Below, piece after piece: positions 20,971 to 35,190 of a DNA stretch of 64,000 nt (position 1 is the stretch's first letter; each line of letters begins with the position of its first letter). The position numbers and the translations under genes are program-made. The notes beneath the pieces are model-generated. The model was not told where the DNA came from. It searched no databases and saw only the letters and a list, made by a program, of their open reading frames with translations. The stretch spans positions 529,892,538 to 529,956,537 of the forward strand of contig CM046876.1 of the NCBI GenBank assembly GCA_025667525.1, given 5' to 3'. This DNA comes from Glebionis coronaria. Lineage: Eukaryota; Streptophyta; Magnoliopsida; Asterales; Asteraceae.

Positions 20971-23167
20971 CTAAGAACTAGGAGGATTCTTACAAATCTT
21001 ATCAAATTGGTAATAAACATGCATAATCAAATCTTTGGCCACGTCACTTGAGTAGTCAATCTCCAGCTGTGTTGTCTTCATCTTTTCAGAAACTTCTTTG
21101 GACATGGGATACTCAGCATTCACAAGAAGATATTCAGAAAACTTTGTAGAACTCAAATAATACACACTAGCTGCTGAATACAAACGCCATTGAAGTCCGC
21201 TGATATCATCCTCAAGATCCTTCCAAACAGGATCTTCTTCTTCTGGTGCACACATTCTCTTGAATGTCGACAAAATCTTTATTCCATTGACTGAAGTAGG
21301 TGCTTCAGTCTCATACTTGGCCAGCAATAACCTCAAAAGGTCTGCCAAGTCCTCCCTATCCATACTTGCAAAGAGAGACATAAGAGTAGTAAATGTGTGT
21401 ACCTCTTTCCCATATCTGCCAATCATCCAAAACCCACTTGCATCTTCTTCATAGCTAATGATAGGGTTTCTAGCATCAAGAGGTAACACTTGTACCATAT
21501 CTGAAGCTTCCATGGGTGAGAGCTTAATGCTCCTTCTAATAATAGCTTCACTGGGATTCATTTTATCCAAATCTTTAGAGAACTCAAGTGGAACTCCCTT
21601 CTTCAAAGGCCTTGGAACAATCATAGCCTTTTGAATCTCCATCTCTTCTACAAGTTCTTCTCTCCTTTCATCTGAGAGAAGTCTGATAGTGTTCATTTCT
21701 TGCACTGTTGCCCAAATAGGATAAGCCTTATACTCCAATTCTTCAAAGGATAATCCCTGCAATTTCTGAAAGTTCCATCCTGTTTGATGACATATGAGCA
21801 ACATGTAATAAAGCTCCCTCCTATCTCTCTTCAACAGTGAGAAAACATTGCTAGCCTTATGCTTCAGAATTACCTTGCAATCTCTTTGAACTCTTAGAAG
21901 AATCTCCAAACCCCAAATTTGATCTGAAATTGTCATATCTGGATTCTCCATAACCTTATTCTCCCAAGCATGGTACATCTGAGCAACTTCTGGCATATCA
22001 TAATCTACCTACAACTTTAACTCTCTAAGTTTCTCCCTTGCCAACTCATCACCATATTCAAGTCTTTCTAGTTGTTCAATTATCATAACACTTGAATCTG
22101 AACTTTCATTATCACTTCCTTCTTATTCCTCAGAAGTAACTACAAATGGTGAGTCACCAATATTCTTCTTTTCTTGCTCCATAAGTTGTGCAGCCAACTT
22201 TGAATCAAACTCTACTTGTGCTGCATCCTTTGGAACCTCTGTTTCTACCATGATTCCTTTACCCTTAGCTAATGGATCAATGATGGGTAAAGATGATGAT
22301 GGTACCTGTGAAGACACTTCCTTGATGATAGCTGATGACTGGAATACATCAACCATATCTGCATGTCTGTCAACGCTCAAATCCTGTGTGTCAGCGCCCA
22401 ACTTACTCTTGTCAGCGCTTGATGTGTCAGCGTCCAAAATCTGCTTGTCAATGCCCACCTGATCCTTGTTAGCACTTCTTGTGAACTGCTCTATCATTGA
22501 TGTAAAGGATAAGTTCAAATTTGTAGGAGTAACCAAAGATGCATCAAAACCAGGTTGCTTCTTTAATTCAGTAAGGGCTTCAGCAACACCCAAAGATTCT
22601 CCATCATGTGAGCCTTTGTCACTCACATGTACCTGCTCATCCTCCCCTTTGGAAGAATCCTCCATTCCACGCCTATTGTTAGCATCCTCCAAAAGAACAA
22701 TCCTCTCCCTCAATTGCTTGAGTTCAAGGCCTTGTGTACTAACTGTTTGTACTAGGTCTGCATTTTGCTTTTGCAAGCTAATGCAGAGACCCGTCAATTC
22801 CAACATTGTGTATGGTTCCAATCTGTCCTCCTTTAGAATGGGTATTTGACCTCCCAAAGTAGAGTCATGGGGCATGGATGAGGTCTTAAAGATGTTAGGA
22901 CTGTCTTGGCCTGCATCTAAGCGAGTACCAATAGTCCTAGCCTCATCCATAGCACCAACCACACTTGTGCTGGTGGTTCTCTCTGCAACATGGCTAGGAC
23001 CACTAGAAGAGAACACTCCAGTAGTCCGTGGGCGTTTTATCAACCTATATTTAGGGGGTGTAGAAGATGATGTGGATTGGGTGGTAGTTTGAAGGTTAAG
23101 AGGTGTTTGGGTCTGTTGTAGAAAGGTGTCAACGTTTGGATTTGAAGTGTCAACGCCAACATTTAAT
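20971..23167 (-). pseudogene. C-terminal ~730 codons of the M post-pol ORF, copy 2
   Basis: On the minus strand the frame enters at 23167 (continuing from 47478 across the G1-outer insertion) and runs through KRPRTTGVFSSSG, a coiled coil ([15 protein letters not shown]), repeated VDT/ADT/DADTSS encoded by the TGTCARCGYY word, [16 protein letters not shown], stops near 22123 and 22016, then MPEVAQMYHAWENKV and a helical C-terminus to CKNPPSS (20971). With the N-terminal part at 47478-48340 the whole ORF would be about 1,020 codons, the same as in C1. Proteins of this type follow pol in Asteraceae copia elements, in the place of the env-like ORF of SIRE elements. No membrane segment was noticed here. 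Function unknown. Confidence 0.8.
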
Positions 23168-23172
23168 GTGTC

Positions 23173-26100
23173 TGTGACAATCCGTCAATTTATGGTCGAT
23201 ATTTTATTCTCAATATTTATTTGAAAACATTATTTTAATGTTATAATATGAACTCACTTATTTTTGGGAAGAAATTTGGATTTACATCTTGAAGTAGCAT
23301 CGACTACGTCTAAACCGGAGGATTCTACGTTACGTGCTTACGTTTACATACACCGTTTTTGGTGACTGTCCGACATTTCAGAAAATAAATTTATCCATGA
23401 ATATTATTTTAGGATTTTAAATTTGAGTTAGTTCATAAACTCACGAATTTACGAGAAGAGATTAGGACTTACGTGAATAATATAACGTCCTTTACGACTA
23501 AACCGGAAACCTTAGGATTACGTATTTACGTTTTCGAACTCCGTTTTTGATGAGACAATTTTTATTAGATTCGTTTTGTGTCGTTGATTCATAATTTATA
23601 AAAACGTTTTTCATAAAATGACCCGAGGGCACGCAAATCGAGGAAACTAGAATCGAGGAGTACCCGTAATCATATGGGAATGAGACAAGATAAATCTTGC
23701 CCCACCCCCACTCTTAACCGGCCAAACAATGACTCAACACCATGAGGTGTCAAGTTTGTAGCTTACAAGCTACACTTGTCTTACCAAGCTTAACATGTAA
23801 GCTAACCAACACAAAACCACTTCAACCTAAACCATTTCTCACATTCCACTTCATGCAAACTACTCTCAAATCCTCTCTTCCTCCTCCTTTGGCCGTCCCT
23901 TTTTACCACCACAAAACACCATCTTTGATCAAGTTTATACCATAAATCTTGTGTTTAAACTTGATCAAGATGAAGACCCTTTGAAGATATGAATATTGGA
24001 GGTGATCCTAACATCCAAGGAGGTGATTTGGTGATGTCCAAGGGCTTATTTCTAAATGAAGTTTACAAGTATTGGTGGTCATGAAGATTGGTGTTGATCT
24101 ATCACAAGTTCTTCCATCAAAATCCAAGCCTTGATCATAAACTACTCAACCTTGGTGGTATAAAGATTGTTATTTCCATCCTCTTGTTATTTTGATTATG
24201 TAATCATGTATTTTCTTTCTTATTGTATATGTATATGATTAATATATGATGATAAAAATGTTGTGTGGGGATCAAGTGTTGATAAATATGATTAAAAAGT
24301 TGAATAACCATAAGAAATAAGGCTAAAATCTTGCTTAAATTTTTGGCTGTATAAAAACAGTAAGTAACCAAGTCTTAAACTGATAAAATTTCATGGTGGA
24401 ATCCATTTACAGTAAGTGTTAGATGTTATACACATGTGAGAGTTGGCCATGCAATGGAATCATCAAAATGAGTGAGATATGATCAAAACAAGATGAGTGT
24501 ACCAATCTGAATAGTCTGTTTTGTAGGGACTGATAAGGATAGTAAGACATGGAATGAGCAGTAGCTATACCTAACTTATTTGTAGCACATAATATGAAGT
24601 TTATGCCATCCAAAAATGAGCTTCTATCTCCTTATAGAACTCAAGATATGATAAAAATGGTGAAGATGAAACTAAAAATCAGATTTTGAAGAATTAATGT
24701 TTAATAGTATTATATAAGCACTCAAAATAATATAGTATAAAATGTGAATTAAAACCCACTAACTTATAAATTTCATTTATATAAATATGTATAAGGTTAA
24801 ATAAATGGACACTTTATAAAAATGGTAGTTGAATAAGATTTATAAGTTATAAAAACTATAAACATGATTTTTACGACTTTTTCGGCTATTACCGTAAAAT
24901 TAACGTTTTTCGCCAATTAAAACTTAGACGATCAAACCCGTCTAATGTAAAGTTTTTAAAAGTCGTATACTGATGTATAAGTACCTAATACAAGTAAAAA
25001 CCGATAAAACCCGAACTATATGACATACGGACATTAACGAGCTAAGTTAGCATATTTGGACTAATAATTTAACTAAATAAGTTAAACACTTATAAAAATT
25101 ACTTATTCGGCTTAACCCATTTGGGCCCAACATGTAAAGTATAAATACTGATAATACAAGTATAAAATGAATTAATACAAGTTAATAAACTTATAATAGG
25201 CTTATTGGACCTAAAACATGTAAATAGGTAAAACTAGTAAACTAGTAAAAAGTTACCAATACATAAATACTAAAATAAGTAAATAAGAATATATAAACCC
25301 TCTTGATCATCATCATATGTACAAAATCATCATATGTATATTTGTTATTTTTATAAAGTCATTGGACAAGAGTCTAAGACGAGTATTATTTGTCTAGGTT
25401 TCCGTGATTGAAGCGCGTACCGTAAATCCGAATTGCCGGTAACCCACTTTCCCACATCAATGTGAGTTCATAGCCTCGCACTCTTTTAAATGTTTTTATG
25501 AAATGTTTTATAAACCCGCGAGGGAGATAACATGTTAGTTTTTATTAAATAGGACACTAGTTGTCCCGATTGTTTGTTTATTGATTTGGACCCGAATGAT
25601 TGTATAACCCGATGAATGATTAAATGACCCGATAGATGAAATGAAATGGATTATTAAAGTTAGGTTATGTCACTAAAAGTGCCATTAGCATGAATTGTGA
25701 ACTACCTAGATTTGGTAGACGCTTATGCATATAATAGTACTATTTGGGGACGATCACCCCAGTTCGCGCCGTGACGGTTGATCCCCGTCGTGCCACATTG
25801 ATTGGTAAGAGAATTTATGTATGAGAAGATTTACACAAGCGTGATTATTGTGACGACACGCTAATTTAGATGGGCAAATGAGTTTCGGGCTAGCTACCCG
25901 TTGTTTGTTGTAGTAAGGTAACAATGTCATGCGGCTTATAATAATCCAATTAACGAAATACTGCTTTATATATTTAATTACGATACATTGCCTGACTAGC
26001 AATACAGGGTCTTATTATTGATATTATGTTCGTGTTTGGGTTTTATATAACCATATCCATATAACGGTTTTTATTTAACTTTATACAACGTTATAAAACG

Positions 26101-26601
26101 TATTGTATGATGTTTTTACGACATTGGTTCGTATAATGGTTTTGAAGGCAACAACCTATATTATGATTTTGATAAGGATTTGAATAAAATGACTTTGGCT
26201 ATTTTATGGCCTATTACAAAGATTTGTACAAAATGATTTTCGGTAATAATTATATACCGATGATATATTGATGGTTTTATTAAACTCTATGAATTCACTC
26301 GGCATTATCCCTGACCTTTTCTTTTAACATGTTTTATCTCAGGTACTTGAAGGTAATTCTCAGGAAGACAACAAGAATTCATGGCCCGCACTTAAATAAT
26401 AATTTCCATTCAAATGTTTTGTAAAATTTTATGAAATGATTATGACTTGGGACCTATGTAAATTTTATATTTATGAATGGAAATGCTTTATTATTAAACG
26501 ACGCGATTTTTAAGCGTTGTCTATGATGTGAGTAATGTGCTATCCCGTAACACCAACGAGTCTTCCGCTGTATTGAATTGTATAAATTTGGGGGTGTTAC
26601 A
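23173..26601 (+). mobile_element. 5' LTR of G1-outer (LTR A, 3,429 bp)
   Basis: It starts TGTGACAATCCGTCAATTT and ends TTGGGGGTGTTACA, followed at 26605-26616 by the PBS. Such LTR length is usual for Tekay/Del chromoviruses. It includes GGGGACGATCACCCC and GGTTGATCCCC near 25747-25787, which can pair. The small ORF at 23742-23945 is repeated in LTR D at 45137 but lies inside the LTR and is not taken as a gene. Confidence 0.9.
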
Positions 26602-26604
26602 GTT

Positions 26605-26616
26605 TGGTACCAGAGC
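26605..26616 (+). promoter_or_regulatory. primer-binding site of G1-outer
   Basis: TGGTACCAGAGC lies three bases behind the LTR end. It is one base from TGGTATCAGAGC, the initiator-Met tRNA site common in plant LTR elements. Confidence 0.8.
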
Positions 26617-29600
26617 TCTCGTTATAGAAAACGAAAGATTTTTAAAACCAAGGTTTTGAATAAAACATTTCAAAATCTTTTAACTTTAAACATTTTTTCT
26701 AAAAATGTCTAAAAATCTTTTGACCATAACGGTGCCGAAGAATTCCCGAGTTACCGACAAGGCCAGACTGAGAAGTGTTATTTTAATATATATATATATA
26801 AAAATTGGATTATATATATTTGTTGTAATTTTATTACATGATTGTTTGATGATTATTTTGATATTTATACGAGGTATTTATACGACGTAGATTGTCACAA
26901 GAAACCCTAACTCCCCTAGTAAATTAATCGAAGCTATTCTCGTAGGAATTCTAGCTATCCTAGATCTAAACCAAGTTGTGGACATTTATGATCCTAACAA
27001 ATGGTTGATATTCGTAGAAATGTTGATATTAGTTGATTACGATATTAAAGAAGAATTGGCGAGATTAAATCTGATATCGATGTCATGACGGTCTTTCCTT
27101 ATAGAGTGGAGTTTGACAAAACGTTACCACCTGGAAAGGTGTCATCTGATTCGTTGTCACCCAATTCTTAAATTGAAATCGAAAGGGTGAATGTTTCACT
27201 TGAGGCTATCATTGGAACCATTACCCAAAAACCTCATGCCACTCGTACCTTTCCGAGAAGTCTAATCGAATGATCGAGTCATTTCATACTAGTGACTCAT
27301 TTGATAACCATTGTTGTAAGAGCTATAGGATTGGAAATTAAGTGTTGTTCATATCGAGCTTTTATTGCCCTATTAAGGTCTAAGAATAAGGTTGAAAGTG
27401 TTAGAGAATGAGGTAGGATGTTGCATTAAATAAAACTTGATTGAAAACTTGAATAAAGTAAAATTTAACTTGTATGGAATATGAGATTGATAAAAGGAAG
27501 CCGTTAAGTTTTGTGATTGAATTATTAGGTTTTAATTGACTGTTCGTTCGTGTTAAGGGTTGTTCCTAGGCCATTGTCCACTAATGAGGATGCCTAGTGT
27601 CCAAGAAATAAATTGAAGAAATCTTCTTCTGAGTTGGGACCGATGGATCTTCCGGGACAGGTGGGATACCTAATGACTCTTGTAGATTAGTATTCATTGT
27701 GGTATCTTATAAAAATAATCTCTAACTTAACTGAGACATCAGTTGGTAGGATGAGTTCTTGGAATTGTATGACATAGTGACACGTAATGTGTTACGGTAC
27801 AATTTAGACTTGTTTATGATTAATGAAAAGACTACCTTTGATTGCTAAATTCTACATGTATCGATGTTATCTATCTTTTCTTGCTTGTCTCTAATGCTCG
27901 CATTAGTGATGCAACCATTGAACAAGTACTCATCTCGAATTGAGTTACGTTGTGGATTATTCTTTTTGAGTGCCATCGAGGTCATGCACCTCATGATTAA
28001 TTGGCTAAGCTCATTTCCTATTATATTGTGGTTAGTTCTTGGTAAACAACTCTTCATCACTCTTTTGCAGATCACTCAATGTTTTTATAAGATAAAACAT
28101 TATCCTTTGAGAAAATTGAATTTTCATCACTATATGGATTATTTAAAGTGAGACTTATAAATAATCATTATTGAAATAAAGTTGATTATGAAATACCTTG
28201 GAAAACTTAATTGTTTTCATAACAAAGAAAATCTTTGTAAATTTATTTTTGATTCTTATTTAAGAATTAAGCATGAAAACGTTTTTATTATAAACATGAT
28301 GATAAAATTTTGACGAACTGAGTATTGCATCGTTAATCTTTAAATTATATATAGTTGCGCGCCTACATACAATTTGGAATGGACCATGCAAGGCTGATTA
28401 GTAGTCACCATAAACCTAATGAATAAACACTACATTTTCTTTGAAGATTGTGAAAGATTAAATTTTATGTGATCTGTAAGAAGTGAAAAATAGGGACATA
28501 ATGTTAGGGACACCTACATATGTGCCTGTAGCATCTATTCTCTTGAGTCGAATTTACTCATCTGTGGAAATTGTCTTATTTGACAATTGACAATTCTTTC
28601 TTGTCCAATTCTCCCGTAGTGAGATTCTTAGAAAAATTATCTGATTACCGAGTGTTGATACCCGACTGGATGTATCGACGTTCCTATCATTTCTTTTGAT
28701 TTGGTTTCATTTGCATGACCTGGGTAACGATCCGAGGAGCTTTCGAATGCGTACTCAAATTATGTAAACATGGGATATATTCATATTCGTTAAATGTTTT
28801 CGTCTTTATCTGAATTGAAATTCTCTCACGTAAATTATGCGTTGACATTACTCTTTGGATGATAGTTGTGTCTCCATATATCCTTGATTTTGCGAAGGAT
28901 TATGAGTTATTATTAGTCTTTTGAGAAGTTCACATCTTATCGACGGCAATAAAACTAAAAAGTTGATAGTGCCAATAGAATGAATTGATTGATTATGACA
29001 TGACGACATTGTCTTAATTGATGGGAACTCGAGTAGAAATCCCCTAAAAGATAAGATGTCGATTATCAAAAGTGATCTAAATAATTCTTGATGGATGACC
29101 ATATCCTGCATTTAGACTTGAAATTATATTGTGAATGGTTGTGAATTAGTCATAGATATTATAATCTAGAAAGAACCTAATATGAATTTATTAAAAGATG
29201 TTTCTGTTATCTAAAACTTTAGGAAGTATTTGTTGATGAATTACCTAGACTTTCGCCATTAAGTCAAGTTGAAATTGGTATTGATTATATTCCCGGTGCT
29301 CCACCTGTGGCTTGTGCATTGTACGTCAGCACCATCTAAATTAAAAGAATTACCGTACAACTGAGAGAGTTGTCAGAGAAAGCTTTTATTCTACCAAGCT
29401 CGTCATTATGAAGAGCTATGGTGTTATCATTCCTTATATTTATTGATTACCGTGAACTAGGTAAAATTGACGATTAAAAATCTATATCCACTACCCAAGA
29501 TGATAGATTGTTCGATCATTTACAAGGTTCTAGCGTATGTTCTAAAGATTTGATTCACGGCAAGGTTATCATCAACTTCGCGTCCGCGAAAAAGATTATC

Positions 29601-29907
29601 TATTCCAATCACTACATCCAGAATTTGTAATAAACATTATAAGTTTCACGTGATGACGTTTGGATTGACTAATACACATGTAGCATTCATAAATTGGGTG
29701 AATCACGTGTGTAGGCTGTAATTTGATAAATTCATGCTTGTGATCATTAAGGACCATTTGTTTGTTTATAAGAATAAGAATGAGTTAATAATTAGTTATA
29801 GACTGCCCTAAATTGGCCGAACAATGAAAACCTGTACCTTGAATATTTAAACATGAGATTTAATGCTTAATCCTTTACATAAAATGACCGTTTGATTAAT
29901 AATGGTA

Positions 29908-29965
<58 letters not shown>

Positions 29966-31679
29966 ACTCTTCAAAAATTAAGAGCCCTTTTAAGACTTTG
30001 GGTTTTACCAAAAAGAAAGTACAAATATGTTTTGACAAATGTTTTATCAAAAAGAACTTTTGAGGGATTATTCCCTTATACCCAGAACATTTAACTAAAC
30101 TCCTGTTTAGGGGTAAATGTTTGTGTATATCTCAAGACAACCTAAGAGGGATTGAGGAAACCATTTAAACCATGACTTGAAATTTGAAACGACACTTTTT
30201 GCTTTTCAACTAAGAAAATTTTGACCAAAGTATAACCAAAGATTTTTCAAACATTTACGAATCTTATTAATTATTTTCGATAAATCAGCAAAAATCGTGT
30301 TAATTAAATTCAAATTTGTTTTGAACATTTTATTATAATTGGTCGAACTAAGAAATTTAAATTTTTAACGTTTACGTTTCATAAAAACTTAATATTTATT
30401 GTTAAGTTACGTGTAATAATTATCGACGCTTTAAAACGTCGGATCAAGCAAAACTGATAAAAATAATAGTTGATCAGGGACGAAACTAAAACTTAGAAAA
30501 TATGAAGAAAGAAATTTTGAATGAATACGGTCATGATAATTATTTTATAAGGAACAGTGAATGTAGATACCGACGCATTATGTATAAAAGATAAAGAATC
30601 ACATAGGATGTGTTCCTTAATAATGAAGGTGCAAAATAAATTGCCGAACAATATAAAAATAAACAATGCTTGTAAGAAGGATAATATAGATAATAAAAAG
30701 AGGTTCGCCGCTAATATGAACCATTAGAATTGAGAAGCCGATGGCGTTAAATGTATAAAAGGCCACTTGTGGTTGCCTAAATATGGAGATTTTGAGATGT
30801 AGTAATGTTGGAATCTCGTAAGTTTAAGTATTCTATTCATGCTATTTCTGATTTAATGTATCTTTATCTGAAGAAGTTGTACTGATGGAAAATTATGAAG
30901 GCAAAACACCGCCTCATACATTAGTAAACGTCTAATTATTGCAAAGTTCATCATTTGAATTTGATTCGATTTGGGTCATCGTCGACAGACTGACCAAATC
31001 TGCTAATATCATTCCTGATAATGATAGATTCTGGATGAAGAAATTGACTCTTTTGTATTTAAAGGAGTTGTGTAAACATAGTGTGCCGTAGCAATCATCT
31101 CTATCAATATCCTCGCTTCGCATTGAATTTCTAGAGATTTGCTCAGAAGTCATTAGGAACGAACCTTGATGAGAGCACTATTTACCACCCTAATTAAAGG
31201 GACGAGGCAAAGTAACGATACAAAACACTAGAAGTCTTGTGTTATGCTTGAATAATTGACCTTTGGTAATAAACCGTATAATCGTTTTCATTTGGAGAGA
31301 TTATCACTGAAAACTATCGTATTAGGATCGAGATCGAATCTTGTGAGGATATATATTAGAGCATCTGTAAGCAGGAGTTGGGATAAAGACACCCGACATA
31401 CACCCATTGTGAGTTGGACATGTCTTTTAGGTTTAAGGTTTCCTATGATGGCGAACCTAACCTTACAAAATACTCGACCCGCGAGACCTGAAATGATTGT
31501 TGAAATTAGGATCTGATTATTGACTGCCGGTAGTGGGTAGGAGGTTATGTGAATATGAAATGTAGATCTTGAAGTGCCAGATGGGTAGCGAAGTTATGCC
31601 AAAAATTTTAACCATGGAAAAATGAATTGATGATCTGAAAGATCATGGGATATAAGTCCCCGTTGTATGGGACCATTGA
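26617..31679 (+). pseudogene. G1-outer internal region: decayed gag and pol
   Basis: A short start MSKNLLTITVPKNSRVTDKA (26705) follows the PBS, then frames are broken throughout. RT remnants lie at about 29218-29790: LSEKAFILPSSS, IDYREL, DHLQGSSV, MTFGLTN. The active site reads VIIKDHLF (about 29739-29763) where VFIDDILI is expected, so the first catalytic Asp is lost. Integrase remnants lie at about 30955-31510 (FDSIWVIVDRLTKSANI). The indel just before LRELSEKAF is shared with G1-inner, so the lesions are inherited. No frame of useful length exists. The G1-inner insertion follows ATTGA at 31675-31679. Confidence 0.8.
29911..29963. repeat. (TA)n microsatellite
   Basis: About 53 bp of pure TA repeats. 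The matching place in G1-inner (about 38540-38556) has only GATGTATGCATATAG, so the tract expanded in this copy. Confidence 0.95.
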
Positions 31680-34600
31680 TGTGGCAATCCGTCAATTTAC
31701 GATTGATATTTTATTCTCAATATTTATTTGAAAACATTATTTTAATGTTACAATATGAACTCACATATTTTTGGGAAGAAATTTGGATTTACGTTTTGAA
31801 GTAGCGTCGACTACGTCTAAACCGGAGGATTCAACGTTACGTGCTTACGTTTACATACACCGTCCTTGGTGACAGTCCGACATTTCAGAAAATAAATTTA
31901 TCCGTGAATATTATTTTGGAGTTTTAAATTTGTGTTGGTTCATAAACTCACAAATTTACGAGAAGAGATTAGGACTTACGATTTTATTTTAACGTCCTTT
32001 ACGACTAAACCGGAAACCTTAGGATTACGTATTTACGTTTTCGAACTCCGTTTTTGACGAAACAATTTTTATTGGATTCATTTTGTGACGTTGATTCATA
32101 ATTTATAAAAACGTTTTTCGTAAAACGACCCGAGGGCACGCAAATCGAGGAAACTAGAATCGAGGAGTACCCGTAAATAAATGGGGATGAGACAAGTGGG
32201 ACACTTGCCCCACCCCCACTCAAAACCAGCCCTAACTAGCCACACAACACCACCAAACCATATTTTGTGTCAAGTTGTAAGCTAAGTTAACACTTGTCAC
32301 TTAGGCTTACAACTTAAGCTACCAAATGAACTAAAATTACTAGCCATTACCACTTATTCATTTACCACTCATGCAAACAACTAAATCCTCTCTTCCTCTC
32401 TCTAGGATTTCGTCCCAAACTCATCCAAAACAACCTCCATTTGATCTTGATTCAACCATAAATCATATGTATAATTTACATATGATGAAAACACATTGAA
32501 GTTATGAAGATTGGAGGTGATTTTAACATGTAAAAAGGAGTTTTCAAGGGAGTTTGGGGGCTGATTTCTCAAGGAGTTTTCATGAAGAACAAGGGCTGAT
32601 TTTTGGAGGAATCTACAAATACTTGGTGATCCTAGAAGTGGTGTTGATATCTCATAAGATTGGTTACCCAAAACCATGTCTTGTTCATCCAAAAGCTCAT
32701 CAATTCATCACTTTGGTGGTATAAAGATTGTCCTCCTCATCTTCTTGTTATTTTGATTATGTAAACATGTATTTTATTTCCTATTGTATATGTATATGAT
32801 TATTATATGATGATAAAAATGTTATGTGGGGATTTGGTGTTGATAAACATGATTAAAAAGGTGAAAAACCATAAGAAACAAGGTTAAAATCTTGGTTAAA
32901 TTTGTTGGTTGTATAAAACAGTAAAGAAACAGGTCATGGACTGATAAAATGATGAAGTAGAATGGATTTACAGTAAGCTATGGGTCTTGTACACATGTGA
33001 GAGTTGGCCATGCAATGGAATCAAAATAATGAGTGAGATATGATCAAAACAAGTTTAGGGTATAAATCTGAGGTTACTGTTTTGGACGATTTTTATAAAA
33101 TATTTAGAAGATGATTCAACAGAAGCTATAGAAGAGTTAAATGTAGCACATATCATGTAGTTTATGTGATAAAAATTTGAGCTTCTATCTCCATATAGAA
33201 CTCAATATATGGCAGTTTTGGTAAAAGTAAAGATAAAAATCAGATTTTGGAAATTAAAAGTATAATAATATTATATAAGCACTCAAAACTTTAATGTATA
33301 AAATATAAATTAAAACCCACTAACTCATGGATTCTATTTATATAAATATATAAAAGGTGGAATAAGTGTATAAATATTAAAAATGGAAACTTGTTAAATT
33401 TTATAAGTTATAAAACTATAAACATGATTTTTACGACTTTTTCGGCTATTGCCGTAAAATTAACGTTTTTGTTAAATAAAACTTAGATGGTTGGACCCGT
33501 CTAATGAAAACTTTATAAAACTTATATACTGATATATAGACATGTATAACAAGTAAAAACCGATAAAACCCGAACTATAGGGCATACGGACATTAACAAG
33601 TTAAATAAACATATTGGACTAATAAATGGACTAAATAGGATAAAAACTTGTAAAAAGAATCTATTGGGCTTAACCCATTTAGGCCCAACTTGGAAAGTAT
33701 ACATACTGATAATATAGGTACAAAATGGATTAAAATAAGTTAAATAACTTATAATAAGCTTATTGGACTTAAGACACGTAAACGGGTAAAACTAGTAAAC
33801 TAATATAAAAGTTATCGACATATAACACTAAAATGAGTAAACGAGAATATGTAAACCCACTTGATCATCATATATATATAATCATCATATGTATACATAA
33901 TTGTTATTTTTATAAAGTCATTGGACATGAGTCTAAGACAGGTATTATTTGTCTAGGTTTCCGTGATTGAAGCGCGTACCGTACGTCCGAATTGCCGATA
34001 ACCCGCCTTCCCACATCAACGTGAGTTCATAGTCTCGCACTCTTTTAAATGTTTTTATAAATGTTTTATAAACCCGCGAGGGAGATAACATGTTAGTTTT
34101 TATAAAATAGGACACCATTTGTCCCGATTGTTTGTTTATTGATTTTGGACCCGAATGATTGAATGACCCGATTGTATGACCCGATAAAGGATTAATAGAC
34201 CCGATAGATGAAATAAATGGATTATTAAAGTTAGGTTATGTCACTAAAAGTCCCATTAGCATGAATTGTGAACTACCGGGATTTGGTAGACGCTTATGCA
34301 TTTAATAGTACTATTTGGGGACGATCACCCCAGTTCGCGCCTTGACGGTTGATCCCCGTCGTGCCACATTGATTGGTAAGCGAATTTATGTATGAGAAGA
34401 TTTCCATAGCGTGACCTTTGTGACGACACGCTACTTTAGATGGGCAAAATTGGTATCGGGTTAGCTACCCGTTGTTGGTTTAGTAAGGTAACAATGTCAT
34501 GCGGCTTATAATAATCCAAAAATTTACAAAATACTAATAGACGCTCCGAATTACGAAGTATTGCCTGACTAGCAATACAGGGTCATACTATTGATATTAT

Positions 34601-35175
34601 GTTTGTGTTTTGGTTTTCATAACCATATTCATATAACGGTTTTTATTTGATTTTATACAACGTCATAAGACGTATTGTATGATGTTTTTACGACATTGGC
34701 TCGTATAATGATTTTTACGGCAAATGCCTATATTATGATTTTCGATAAGGATTTGTATAAAATGACTTTGGCTATTTTATGGCCTATTAAAATGATTTGT
34801 ACAAAATGATTTTCAGTAAAAATTTTATACTGATATTATATTGATGGAATTTATTAAACTCTATGAATTCACTCGGCGTTATCGCTGACCTTTTCTTTCA
34901 ACATGTTTATCTCAGGTACTTGAAGGTAATTCTCGGGAAGACAACAAGAATTCATGGCCCGCACTTAAACAATATTTTCCATTCAAATACTTTGTAAAAC
35001 TTTGTATGAAATATAATGACTTGGGACCTATGTAACTTTGATATTTATGAATGGAAATGATTTATTATTAAACGACGCGATTTTTATGCGTTGTCTATGA
35101 TGTGAGTAATGTGCTATCCCGTAACACCAACTAGTCTTCCGCTGTACTGAGTTGTATAAATTTGGGGGTGTTACA
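31680..35175 (+). mobile_element. 5' LTR of G1-inner (LTR B)
   Basis: It starts TGTGGCAATCCG (one change from the family TGTGACAATCCG) and ends GGGGGTGTTACA. It is nearly identical to 40686-44181. ORF-like frames at 32005-32223, 32402-32692 and 33522-33704 (minus) recur in LTR C only because the LTRs match. Confidence 0.9.
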
Positions 35176-35178
35176 GTT

Positions 35179-35190
35179 TGGTACCAGAGC
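35179..35190 (+). promoter_or_regulatory. primer-binding site of G1-inner
   Basis: TGGTACCAGAGC three bases behind LTR B, identical to the site of G1-outer. Confidence 0.8.

Larger units (their letters stand above)
14401..22807. repeat. tandem duplication of G2 + copia M, period about 5.23 kb
   Basis: 14401-17578 and 19640-22807 align end to end (G2 LTR, M 3' LTR, M post-pol ORF) with an offset of about 5,230-5,240. Identity stops at CCAACATT in both copies: copy 1 then jumps to G2 RT (17579), copy 2 continues with M. This fits a tandem duplication of 17579-22807, with the left copy truncated by copia-3. Confidence 0.75.

Noticed and set aside
23742..23945. 67-codon plus frame (MRCQVCSLQATL) also at 45137-45340
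   Set aside because: It lies inside LTRs A and D of the same element; no known domain, and the equivalent place in B, C and E has no such frame.
26605..26616. Met-tRNA-like words (also 14072, 35179, 50419) considered as tRNA genes
   Set aside because: Only 12-14 bases match the tRNA 3' end and each lies directly behind an LTR; they are primer-binding sites.
32402..32692. 96-codon minus-strand frame repeated exactly at 41408-41698 (and other twin frames in the long LTRs)
   Set aside because: Both copies lie in the two near-identical LTRs of G1-inner; conservation reflects LTR identity, not coding selection. LTRs A, D and E do not keep the frame.
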